A stretch of DNA of 64,000 nucleotides from Owenia fusiformis (taxonomy: Eukaryota > Annelida > Polychaeta > Sabellida > Oweniidae): NCBI GenBank assembly GCA_903813345.2, contig CAIIXF020000003.1, forward strand, positions 2,012,109 to 2,076,108, given 5' to 3'. The translations under genes were made by a program, and so were the position numbers. The notes under the pieces were generated by a model. The model had not been told where the DNA came from. It worked only from the letters and a program-made list of their open reading frames with translations, and made no database searches. Positions 13,201-22,677 of this stretch are shown piece after piece. Positions within the stretch are counted from its first letter, which is position 1, and each line of letters starts with the position of its first letter.

Positions 13201-16200
13201 TTCACATTTCACATATATCATTGATTTATTGTCATGGCAAAAACCGATTATACTTAAAAAGATCAAAAAGGTTTCATAGCTTTAATGGTATTTCAATAAT
13301 ATGTTTTTATACATCAGTTACATGCAGTAATGCCAATAATTAAACGGATTAGTAATTGCTCACCTTCTTTGGCCACAATTTGGTGAAGTATGTAACACGT
13401 CAATATTCATATTTTAGGTTTCTGCTGGACTTCTCATTTTTGGATTCACGTTCTTTTATGGAGGAATGGCTGTTAAATTATGGGGCGTGTATAAGTTATT
13501 TAGCCAGCAAGGAACGGTAAGTATACTAGTGAAAATGGTGTTTAGAATTTTAATTATAGATTTTCCCAAACTGTTTTTCATTCCAATAGTTCTGCCATTT
13601 TATACTTTAATTAGATCCCAAATGCAAATAACAGAATATCACATACACACTCCTAACTTTTATTAATCATAATGACATCCCAGGGATATCAATATTGATG
13701 CAAGTCCCGGATTAGATAATAAACACATTTATATTTTAGATATTATATTCCTATTTTCTTTGACCTGTACAATATTTTGTAAAAACTTAAAGACATTCGA
13801 ATCAGCATTTTGTTATTTTTTAATATAGGTTATATTTTTTAATATTATATTTTCTGGGTTTTCCTGAAAAATAGAAGTCATTAGTTTCGAAGTTTCAAGT
13901 TAACTACTTGTGATGTTGAATGATGTAGGAATTGTTTAAGAAATTGGCACTGAACTCATTTTTCCACTGGACAGCTTTTGAGGTGTACCTCAGTCTTGGA
14001 TCATGCATTTCGGCTATGACATTGATGGTTAAGAAATAGAGATCGAATCCAGCCATTGTAATCTCAAGATGATCATTTTGAAACATTGTATTTTTATTGA
14101 TAATGGCATTGCTTTACTGATGATTGTGGACCCTTTTATATGTGTATGGACTGGGAGAAATAAGATTTTGTCCGTCCCACATCAGTTTGATACTGGCTGC
14201 TATTGTGTACATTCTATAGTATCTACATGTTTATTTTTGTTGATGTTTTTAGTATAAGCTATCAATTATAAATTTTTCTTTAACATGTATTGTAATGGAT
14301 TCAATGTTGATAAATTGCCCCTTGTTGTGATTGTCTTGCAATGTGATATTGAAACTTAAATGGTGGGGGGGGGGGGGTTAGACATTGTTTCTTCTCAAGT
14401 TCGATTATGATTCGGATAAATGGGGTTACGTGTCCTTATACTGATGAAGCTTTACACTTTTCTTGCTGTTTTTTAAAACTTTTTTGGTGCTGTCTGTTGG
14501 CACGTTCGCTTACCCTCTGTAAAGAATAGGTACATGGTCCTCTATCAGTCATAGCATTTTCAAAATTATGTATTATATAAGTAAACTCTTGGAGGCCCAT
14601 CAGGTAAATATTGTGAATAACTAGTGGACATTTGAAATGCATTGATAAAAATTAAAAAAAACTTAGCAATTGTTAAATACATTGTCTCACAAACTCGCTA
14701 AAGCCCGGTATACATTAATGGGGCAAAATCCCACTTGCCCCATCGAGTACCATCTTGCCCCATCGAATCCCAATTTGCCCCATCGAATCCCACGAAGTCC
14801 CATGGGACCTTGATGACTTTGCCCCATCGTGCCCCATGGAGTCCCATCAAGCCCCATGGAGTCCCATCAAATCCCACCGTGCCCCATTGGTGTATGCCGG
14901 GCTTCACACAACACGTCATATGATCGAAAATCCCACGATGCCCCATTAAAAGAATGAACATGTTCATTCTCGATGGGACTCCATGGGACTTCGTGGGATT
15001 TTGCCCCATCTTGCCCCATCGAGTCCCACCGAGTCCCACGTGGGACTTCATGGGACCTCATGGGACTCGATGGGGCAAGATGGGGCAAAATCCGACGGAG
15101 TCCCATGGAGTCCCACGGACTTCATGAGGCAAAATCCCAAAAGGTCCCACGAGGTCCCACGCAATGTTAAGTCTATGGAGGTCCTAGCGTGCCCCATTGG
15201 TGTATACCGGGCTTAATGTGACTTTTACCATAAAATTACGTCATAAATTACAATTTGCTATTAAACAGTATAGTTCATTTTTCTCTATATTATATTCTTC
15301 ATACCATTGTAAAGCTCAGCCCAAAGTGGTCATTACAGATTTGAAATTAACACTGACACACTTACAAAAAATTATGGAAGTGCCAAAACCCGCCTAAAAT
15401 ATGTTTTTTAGACAATTTTACGTCTCAAATAGCAGTGAAATTAGAGATAGGATGTTACCATTTTGCTTAATAAACACATTTAGATTTCACATCTGACATA
15501 AATTTTGATATGCAGTGTAGTGTATAGGATGTATAACATATTTATGGGTCATTGAAAAGGATTAATGGTTATAATTATCTTACAATTTCCGAATTATTGT
15601 AACATATATTCAATCCTTTCTAACTTGTTACCATATTTAAGAAATTCTCTTAAATTTTCTCTGTTCGGCCAAAGTATACATACATTATGATAAGAAATAA
15701 GAAAAATACGATTTATAAAACACAATGCACTTTTTTCTTTACAGAGGGTACATGTTTATAATTTTAGGAGTCCATCAAGGAAGGACGCTTGGTTATCATG
15801 ATTTCCCTGCTGGTTGTCACTGATGTCGTTATAATTGCTGTTTGGTTTGGCATTGATCCGTTGCATCCAATCACAACAGAATTGAGTTCAACCGTAAGAA
15901 TAATGTTTATATTTTGCAGCGGTTGGTATTTTTATAACTCATTGCGGATGTTCCTTATCAATATATGACACATTTGTAGTGGCGTACTTCCTTTTCATTT
16001 CAAATACAGGCAGCATGTATTTGATTATCAATGGGTTCTCTTAACCAGAGAAATACACTATCCTGGAACAAGTTTGCCTTCATTAAGGTATGGTTAATAT
16101 TTAATATTATCGTATGATCTGTAGAACGAAGCCCTTTGATTAATCAGTCATTTTGCTTTACCAATCTGTTTTGCTAGTTTCAGAGACTACAGAATATTTC

Positions 16201-18119
16201 CTAGCGTTTATCTCCTGAGTAAAATGTATTGGCCTAAGATCGCAATGTAGGATATATTCTGCTCTACTTCGAGATTCGGGTCGTGTCAATACACACTTTT
16301 TCGAGCAGATTATATCCTGTATTGAACTTCAAATCGGTCAATAACTTATTATGTATATGAATTAAATATTTGAAGATGCTGCGTTTCTCTATAGCCTGAC
16401 GATTATACTTCGATAAGGACAATAACTATAATGATTGAATGTGAATCTACATACAAGAACTACTTTCTGATTGCCACACTATGTTAAAAAGGCATTCATA
16501 CATGTATATATTGCATTTCTCCATAGCTTGACGATAATACTTCGATAAGGACGATAACCATAATGATTGAATGTGAATCTACATACAAGAACTACTTTCT
16601 AATTGCCACACTATGCTACAAGGGCATTGTGTTATTGCTGGGTGGATTCATAGTTTGGCCAGCACTGTAAGTGATATATATAGTTGGTAAAATATATCTC
16701 TTGAATTTTTGAAATTTTGAGGTAATTTAGTTTTTGTCCCCATTTGAATAAAGCTACATCGACATATAAAATTATAATTAAATTTTATTTTCAAGGTATA
16801 TGTCAATGAAGAAAGGATTTTCTCACTTTTCCGGTTTTACGTTAGCTGTCTTTATGAGTATTTTGTCCAGCATTGTAATGGCTATCATCTCGTTCTTGAT
16901 CCCAACTGAACCGAATGCCTTGTTCGCCATAACTGGATGTCTGATATTATTCACAACAATTCTGACCACTCTACTGATTTATATCTCAAAGGTAGCATAA
17001 TGCCGTTCAAAATTGTATAGATTCTACATAATTTATAAAGAAAAATGATGCAGCGGAGACATATACACGTTTATGTATTATGTATAATAGACTATAATTA
17101 CTAAATTAACTGTCATTTCTAATGAAAGTTAAATTCAGGATGTTAAAAACGGAAACCCTGTCGCCATTTTCCTCATATCTTTGTCATTTTAGGAAATTAA
17201 TTCCTGATTTTTAGCACATTGGTACATCTTTCAATCTTCTACCGACCTACAATATTTTATGACCATCAAATTGATAGTCATAACGTTAAAGCACTTTAAA
17301 CAACATGCTCCAGTGGAAAATATTGCACTTTCGTCAAACCTTCACCCATCATCCAAAATGTCCCTACCTAATTTCAACCTGTGATGATACACCAAAGAGT
17401 GTATGAGAAAAATCACAGAACAACTGCAGCCTTCAAAAGGAGATAATTCATGTCATTCGGGCCATACCTGCTGAAAAATGTAGTCAGATCATTAACAACC
17501 TGTTCAGATTTGCCAATAGCGCGATGGTGGTCACAGTGGGGTATCTTGTTCAAAGTGTTGTATCATTGTGACTATCAATCTGATGGTCATGAAATATGGT
17601 TAGCTGGTAGGAAACTGAATGTTGCACAGTACAAATGTGTAAAATATTAGGGATTAATTATTTAAAATGACAAGGATAAGATGAAAATGCAGGGTTTCAA
17701 TTTTTTAACCACATTGTATCATGAAAGGCCGTTGTTTAAAAAACATTTAGAAAGAATAAAACTATGTTTCCATTTTGAATCGACGTACAACGATGCAATG
17801 ATATAACCTGAAAATGCATTAGTATTTTGGAATTATTCTACCGGTTTTAATACCTTTATTTTAGATCATTGTCATTGCAAAGGGAGGAGATCCACTTTCC
17901 ATGAAGTTCTTTTCCCCAATCGGTGCAGCATTTGGTTTCTTGGACAACGTCGCGGGAGAAGGCCAAATGCCAGAATTGGGTGCGGATAACTCGGTCAACA
18001 TGCCTGAAGTTGCTCTTACTGCCGAGAAGACTGAACTAAGTGACAACAAGTCTGTTTTGCATGATGCTGACCACAACCACGACAAGATCGGCCTTGCTAA
18101 TCTCGGTGGTCTGAAATGA
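4293..18119 (+). CDS. GABA-B-receptor-like class C GPCR, 3' twelve exons
   Basis: Exons: 4293-4355, 4731-4937, 6407-6637, 7229-7295, 7426-7518, 8248-8398, 9625-9763, 13418-13516, 15768-15893, 16527-16666, 16796-16991, 17865-18119. All phases agree and give 588 residues to the TGA. The first three exons are the second half of the Venus-flytrap domain (GIRIIV..., LHELGLYGRHHV..., YDNIWAIGLAINETL), as in GABBR1/2. Exons 6-12 hold seven membrane helices: TM1 in 8248-8398, TM2 and the conserved extracellular Cys (DICM) in 9625-9763, TM3 in 13418-13516, TM4 in 15768-15893, TM5 in 16527-16666 and its junction, TM6 and TM7 in 16796-16991 and the start of 17865. The tail is about 80 residues, acidic and without an evident coiled coil. 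Donors are canonical GT; the weakest is GTTAGT after 8398, chosen because only it keeps phase. N-terminal signal peptide and first lobe are not seen. It is probably a lineage-specific paralogue; ligand and G protein are unknown. Confidence 0.9.
4498..4722. repeat. 73-bp tandem repeat, about 3 copies, abutting a receptor exon
   Basis: A 73-bp unit is repeated at exact spacing (marker CATTTCATAC at 4506, 4579 and 4652). Each unit carries a splice-acceptor-like TTTAATATTGCAG ending at 4541, 4614 and 4687. The array stops just before the genuine acceptor at 4730 of the receptor exon 4731-4937. Confidence 0.9.
5077..5914. mobile_element. Tc1/mariner-type MITE with long TIRs, TA target duplication
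   Basis: This lies in the intron between receptor exons 4731-4937 and 6407-6637. It begins CTCCTCAAAAAAGTTAAGG and ends with the reverse complement, flanked by TA on each side (5075-5076 and 5915-5916). The arms run about 250 bp inward (for example GGCAGAACC near 5292 against GGTTCTGCC near 5689). The TA duplication and TIR style are those of the IS630-Tc1-mariner superfamily. There is no transposase. Confidence 0.85.
6000..6160. mobile_element. Half copy of the 48884-49847 fold-back family
   Basis: ACACGCCCGATGATC, a G-rich run, then AAAGTTCAACAAATTTGGAAG and TTTTTCAAGAGAAAATTACAA parallel the left arm of the palindrome at 48884-49847. The inverted partner is missing here, so only one arm remains. 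Confidence 0.6.
7540..8045 (+). pseudogene. Degenerate tandem copies of receptor exon 7426-7518
   Basis: The 3' part of exon 7426-7518 (encoding TQERNLTMTQPPAVLLKSKG) and its donor are repeated in decayed form. Recognisable copies are at about 7628-7698 and 7745-7818, with shorter remnants near 7575-7605 and 7985-8040. Shared words include CCTGACTA, ACACCCTGCCGT and GTCAAAAGGTACACAT. Frames are shifted or stopped and no copy has a full acceptor-exon-donor set, so they are probably not used. The 7745 copy keeps the AGGTACAC donor context. Confidence 0.7.
7825..7936. mobile_element. Remnant of a hAT-like element (GCGGATCTGG family)
   Basis: TTGCGGATCTGGGGG at the left and CAGATCCGCCCCTG at the right form an inverted pair around a G-rich and C-rich core. 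Related elements are at 11840-12117 and 35996-36235. The GGCGGATC terminal sequence is widespread among hAT non-autonomous elements in animals. Confidence 0.55.
8440..8640 (+). pseudogene. Two extra copies of the receptor TM1 exon segment
   Basis: The segment encoding the TM1 end and its donor (GTTGATATACATCATTTATG then CACAACAAACACGTG) occurs three times: in the real exon (8248-8398), at about 8445-8525 (internal deletion) and at about 8535-8626. The third copy stays open (VLAGVGILLALIYTIYAF) but has no clear acceptor. The repeated piece includes intron sequence after the donor, so this is local DNA duplication, not retroposition. Confidence 0.8.
8640..9120. repeat. Inverted repeat in the receptor intron
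   Basis: 8752-8800 (containing TTTCTCCACTCGTGCACAGA) is mirrored at 8930-8972 (containing TCTGTGCGCGAGTGGAGAAA). The right flank (8985-9115) is an inverted copy of the repeat at 3481-3640. Open frames across this stretch lack splice sites and similarity and are treated as non-coding. Confidence 0.6.
9930..11600 (+). mobile_element. LINE (non-LTR retrotransposon) ORF2 fragment, decayed
   Basis: Two overlapping frames (9941-10312 and 10309-10797) give the reverse transcriptase middle and C-terminal parts: FDSMPDGLLLGKLKMYGF, GFTQGSILG and the catalytic YADD box (CFIYADDTSF). The first-to-second frame change and further stops after 10797 show it is dead. Further downstream, 11085-11430 keeps a C-terminal segment with ICQCG and a following His/Cys cluster, then a (TAAA)-rich tail near 11584. 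It resembles Jockey/CR1-like LINEs. It sits in the receptor intron 9764-13417, in sense orientation, and lacks the endonuclease. Confidence 0.85.
11840..12117. mobile_element. hAT-like non-autonomous element, GGATCTGG ends
   Basis: GGGGAGGATCTGGGAACC at the left and CCCCCAGATCTGCCAGTG at the right flank a core rich in GGCCCA/TGGGCC words. The core and ends match 35996-36235 in kind. The element is non-coding. Confidence 0.65.
12250..13080. repeat. Diverged duplicate of intron sequence, partner at 15215-15770
   Basis: Words occur in the same order and orientation in both stretches: ATGACGTCATAAATTACAAT (partner near 15237), CCATTTTACTCCATAAACACAT (partner near 15460), GGTTATAATTATCTTA (partner near 15569), and TTTTTCTTTACAGAGGGTA (12-13 kb copy near 13049, partner near 15732). 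They lie in different introns of the same gene. The last word looks like a splice acceptor, but neither copy continues into a credible exon. This is either a segmental duplication or two copies of one interspersed repeat. Confidence 0.6.
14701..15214. mobile_element. TIR element built of TCCCA/GGGGCA short repeats
   Basis: The ends are AAGCCCGGTATACA (14701) and TGTATACCGGGCTT (ending 15214). Between them almost every base belongs to a degenerate 7-10-bp motif (GCCCCAT, GAGTCCCA, GGGACTTC) in both orientations. A further internal end-like sequence, GTGTATGCCGGGCTT, closes at about 14903, so two copies may be nested or joined. Long frames on both strands arise from this low complexity and are not genes. 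The intron is 13517-15767 of the receptor gene. Confidence 0.75.
16391..16500 (+). pseudogene. Broken upstream copy of receptor TM5 exon
   Basis: It starts after its own acceptor (TTTCTCTATAG) and repeats the first about 100 bases of exon 16527-16666 at 132-bp spacing with few changes. It encodes YTSIRTITIMIECESTYKNY and runs into a TAA stop where the real exon has a Cys-Tyr-Lys. It has no donor. If the acceptor were used, the receptor would be cut off in TM5. Confidence 0.9.
17136..17718. mobile_element. Old mariner-like element, relative of 62843-63403
   Basis: The left arm (AAAACGGAAACCCTG, TTCCTCATATCTTTGTCATT) and right arm (TGACTATCAATCTGATGGTCATGA reversed against 17261-17290, then AAATGCAGGGTTTC) match the sharper copy at 62843-63403. 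The terminal CAGGGTGG has decayed. It lies in the last receptor intron. Confidence 0.7.
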
Positions 18120-18317
18120 ATCGACTGATGATGTTTGAATTGACCAAGCCCCTGCTTATGCATGGATACACTGTTAAAAATGTTCATAACTAAATTCACC
18201 AAACTCACTGGTCCCCACCCTGTTATAAAGAGGTGGAAGAACTTCCGGCGGCCGAGTTTTCCTTTTCTCCCCAAGAAAGTTGTCGATTTGTATTCAAATA
18301 TTTTACCTATATGTTAA

Positions 18318-18767
18318 TAGTAACATCCGATTACTGAAAAACTAATCATTCACGAACAAATATACCCATCAGCTCCAATAATCGAGTGAGAAAATACTTT
18401 AGCAACCAGGACGTTATCTTGGGAATTTAATAACGTCTTGGGTGCTATGTGGTTGCTGAAGTGAGGAATTCTGACTCGATTACCCGAGCCCTTGGATACT
18501 CGCATAAACCCCCATAACCAAGAAAAACAAAACCATGGGAAATCAGAAGAAAATAGCTTTAAAATACTTTTTATTTGAAACTTCTAGCTCAATTTTGAAG
18601 GAAGTTGCCTCAATTTTTGTAAAATTCAAAAGAAATCTTATTTTATCGCTTGTTTATGGCAAAATCGCACCCCTAACTGAAAACCTAATTTTTGGGGGGT
18701 CCCATCCCCTGACTCAAAGCTGGCTACGCTCGTGACTAATTCGCTATTCAGTAACCGGATGCTACTA
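18318..18767. mobile_element. MITE in the receptor 3' region
   Basis: AGTAACATCCGATTACTGAA at the left and TTCAGTAACCGGATGCTACT at the right form imperfect terminal inverted repeats. It follows the receptor stop codon by about 200 bp, so it would lie in the 3' UTR. An internal 66-codon frame has no recognisable content. Confidence 0.7.
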
Positions 18768-19155
18768 TTACATAAATGTAAATATTTGGATATAAATTGA
18801 CCTCCTTAGTGCAAATGATGAAAATGAAAATTTCCTTCTCGTCTCTATAACTAGGTGGAGACCAGTGTAACAATTTGTTAAAACCACATAGTTGTATTTA
18901 CAAATGTTGGTAATATTTCAGAACAATTAATACTTGAACAAATGGAGTAAGATGCAACTGATAACACGACTAATAGATATTGGTTAACTATATGTTTTTA
19001 AACAAAGCTTTTGTGATGGGTATTATGAATTGATGCATATTGATCATATTATTGCATATTATTGATGCTATTGATCAGGTAAGACCAAAATTGTGGGCTA
19101 TAATTGTTCAGAATGGTTGACATATTGAATGTCTGTTTATGTAAATAAGGTTGAC

Positions 19156-19161
19156 AATAAA
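19156..19161 (+). terminator. Candidate poly(A) signal of the receptor gene
   Basis: AATAAA, followed within about 15 bases by a T/G-rich stretch (TTGGTTTTAGCAAGTTTTG). It lies about 1.04 kb after the receptor stop codon and is the first canonical signal I noticed after it. Confidence 0.4.
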
Positions 19162-19169
19162 ACTTGGTT

Positions 19170-19774
19170 TTAGCAAGTTTTGAAAATGACGTCATTTATA
19201 TTATGGACGCTTGTTGACAGACATTATATTAAGTTTGAGCTTATGATATACCAAATCAAAAATGTTCTATCCTCTGGTATATAATATGACATGTTTTCAA
19301 CAAGTAAATTAACATTTATCTTTGAAATATGAGTGTCCCATTTTTGGACCACCACCTTGTATACATAGGATTATGGTAAGTATGTACAAATAGCCATACC
19401 TTAATGGAAATTCATTATCTTGTACACATAGAATACAGTAAATAAAAAATGTTAATAAACCTTGCTTAAACACTGTCATAGATTGATTAATGCTAAAACT
19501 AAAGATTTATCAGATCTTCCATGGCCCAACTTCTAACATAAGCTCATTGTTCGCCAGTACACAACTAATCCTAATTACATCGAAAAGAATCGAAAATGAC
19601 CTCCCCTAAAGTGCACTGCATTAGTCTCATAAAACTACGACCTGCATTAAGCTGTTCCTAAGCTGAGGATGAGAACCAAATAATCTGATTGGTTTAACTT
19701 TGTTGCACATTCACTCAGGAGAAAAACTTACCCTCAGCCAACGAATCAAGACTTTTCTATCCCGGGCAGACATG
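19170..19774. other. No gene seen
   Basis: AT-rich intergenic sequence between the receptor 3' end and the minisatellite. I see no repeat ends, exon or RNA gene. Confidence 0.5.
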
Positions 19775-21430
19775 TTGACAACCTCTGTCTACATCTGTCA
19801 TGTTCACAACCTCTGACTACATTTGTCATGTTAACAACCTCTGACTACATCTGACATGTTCAAAACCTCTGACTACATCTGCCATGTTAACAATACCTGG
19901 ATCTTCCATGTTGACAACCTCTAACTACATCTGTCATGTTCACAACCTCTGACTACATCTGCCATGTTAACAATACCTGGATCTTCCATGTTGACAACCT
20001 CTAACTACATCTGTCATGTTCACAACCTCTGACTATATCTGACATGTTAACAATACCTGGATTTTCCATGTTGACAACCTCTGACTACATCTGACATGTT
20101 CACAACCTCTGACTACATCTGCCATGTTAACAATACCTGGATCTTCCATGTTGACAACCTCTGACTACATCTGACATGTTCAAAACCTCTGACTACATCT
20201 GCCATGTTAACAATACCTGGATTTTCCATGTTGACAACCTCTAACTACATCTGACATGTTCACAACCTCTGACTACATCTGCCATGTTAACAATACCTGA
20301 ATCTTCCATGTTGACAACCTCTGACTACATCTGACATGTTCAAAACCTCTGACTACATCTGCCATGTTAACAATACCTGGATCTTCCATGTTGACAACCT
20401 CTGACTACATCTGACATGTTCAAAACCTCTGACTACATCTGCCATGTTAACAATACCTGGATCTTCCATGTTGACAACCTCTAACTACATCTGTCATGTT
20501 CACAACCTCTGACTACATCTGCCATGTTAACAATACCTGGATCTTCCATGTTGACAACCTCTAACTACATCTGTCATGTTCACAACCTCTGACTACATCT
20601 GCCATGTTAACAATACCTGGATCTTCCATGTTGACAACCTCTGACTACATTTGTCAAGTTAACAACCTCTGACTACATCTGTCAAGTTGACAACCTCTGA
20701 CTACATCTGTCATGCTAACAACCTCTGACTACATCTGTCAAGTTGACAACCTCTGACTACATCTGTCATGTTAGCAACCTCTGACTACATCTGTCAAGTT
20801 GACAACCTCTGACTACATCTGTCATGTTAACAACCTCTGACTACATCTGTCATGCTAACAACCTCTGACTACATCTGTCAAGTTGACAACCTCTGACTAC
20901 ATCTGTCACTTTAGCAACCTCTGACTACATCTGTCAAGTTAACAACCTCTGACTACATCTGTCATGTTAGCAACCTCTGACTACATCTGTCAAGTTGACA
21001 ACCTCTGACTACATCTGTCATGTTAACAACCTCTGACTACAACTGTCATGCTAACAACCTCTGACTACATCTGTCAAGTTGACAACCTCTGACTACATCT
21101 GTCACTTTAGCAACCTCTGACTACATCTGTCAAGTTAACAACCTCTGACTACATCTGTCATGTTAGCAACCTCTGACTACATCTGTCAAGTTGACAACCT
21201 CTGACTACATCTGTCATGTTAACAACCTCTGACTACATCTGACATGTTGACAACCTCTGACTACATCTGTCATGCTAACAACCTTTGACAACATCTGACA
21301 TGCTAACAACCTTTGACTACATCTTACATGTTCACAACCTCTGACTTCATCTGTCATGTTAACAACCTTTGACTACATCTGTCATGTTAACAACCTTTGA
21401 CTACATCTGTCATGTTAACAACCTCTGATT
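19775..21430. repeat. Higher-order minisatellite (28-bp unit; 80-bp and 196-bp orders)
   Basis: The basic unit is 28 bp, ACAACCTCTGACTACATCTG plus TCATGTTA. In 19.89-20.62 kb the array is organised as an exact 80-bp higher-order unit (marker CAATACCTGG at 19891, 19971, 20051, 20131, 20211, 20291, 20371, 20451, 20531, 20611). After about 20640 it becomes simple 28-bp units, with a 196-bp (7 x 28) order shown by GTCACTTTAG at 20905 and 21101. It decays at 21280-21430. There is no coding. Confidence 0.97.
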
Positions 21431-21782
21431 TTCAATGACTTTGTGAACGTTTCTAAAAGAAGTGTTGGCCAGTTCTCCCTTTATTCAATTTTAGAATTCT
21501 TTTAATTTATTCAATTTATTCGTTCAAAAAACAAAATTTTCATGATTAATCACATTAACAGGGTAATCTCATATTATGTCATTCGAGCTTTTGACAAATT
21601 CAACCAACAATATTGATAAATCATATAATCGAGTGACTATTGCAAATTTTAACCATTGGCACCTATTGCAACCTGGCCAAAATCAAACGAGTGCTGACAC
21701 CTATTTACTCAGTTTTACATAATATAGAAACTACGTTGTCAAATTGATTAGCAGTGATATGTATAGTCATGTAGCAGCTGAG

Positions 21783-22677
21783 TGACGTGTCGCAAAAAGC
21801 TCGTGCACGCATTGTTACACATTTTGTGGCGTAATCCAAAATATCCTCGCACTTTTAACATGATAGAATGTGACGTTTTTGAGAAAAATGTACACACATG
21901 AAAATCCTTTCGTCCTCCACATTTACCTCTATATCTCAAAACATTTTAGACGAATAACTCTGATATCATATATATATATTGTTAATGGGCTAGGAGCATC
22001 ATAAAACACGAATCAATTGATATTTTAGGTGAAATAAATATACGTGTTGCTGTGCTTGAAAATAGGCAAATGGCGTAAATTAGCCCTATTTTAATGAATT
22101 TTGAAAACCTTTCGTCCTCCACTTTTCCACATACAACAGAAAACACATACTTTTCTGAACAAAATCAACTATTTATTAATAAGCTACAGTTTAGGAGCAA
22201 AATAATCATGTATGATTTATTAAAAATTGATCTCGTATTATTTGTTTAATGTACACCTGAAAAGTTGAAGGTACCAAAAAATGAGCAAAAAAGGTCGCTG
22301 TCAACAGATTCTATTTTTCAGACTCTATGACGTCACAATATGGGACGCTTACTAAAATTCATCCTTTGAAATAAAACTTCCATCTACCTTTATCAAGACG
22401 AAAAATAAGTATAATAGTCATATATTGTTTGAGTTATGAGCGTTTAAAGACGAAAAATAATTCAAAATGTAACGTGTCAACATGGGATATTTGCCAGATG
22501 TTAAAAACGAACGCGCAAAAAATGTGAACGGAGTGTAGTTGATCTAAAATCTTCATCGAAACAGCTTTCAAATGATATATAACTTTAATTAGAATATTAT
22601 CTTATAATCCGGGGAATCAAAGTTACATTCACGCGATACCCTTAAAAACAAATGCGCCACCTTTTTGCGACACGTCA
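21783..22677. mobile_element. TIR element, ends TGACGTGTCGCAAAAAG
   Basis: TGACGTGTCGCAAAAAG opens it and CTTTTTGCGACACGTCA closes it. Inside, CCTTTCGTCCTCCA occurs at about 21906 and 22110, showing an internal repeat of roughly 205 bp. A 63-codon reverse frame at the left end is not recognisable. Non-autonomous; superfamily not assigned. Confidence 0.75.

Noticed and set aside
14698-15216. Several overlapping frames of 60-117 codons on both strands
   Set aside because: All come from the GGGGCA/TCCCA short repeat, which stays open in many frames at once.
17861-18274. 137-codon minus-strand frame
   Set aside because: Antisense shadow of the last receptor exon, which has clear similarity, phase and acceptor on the plus strand.
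19775-21430. CRISPR-like array
   Set aside because: Units are contiguous tandem repeats without unique spacers, in a eukaryotic setting; it is a minisatellite.
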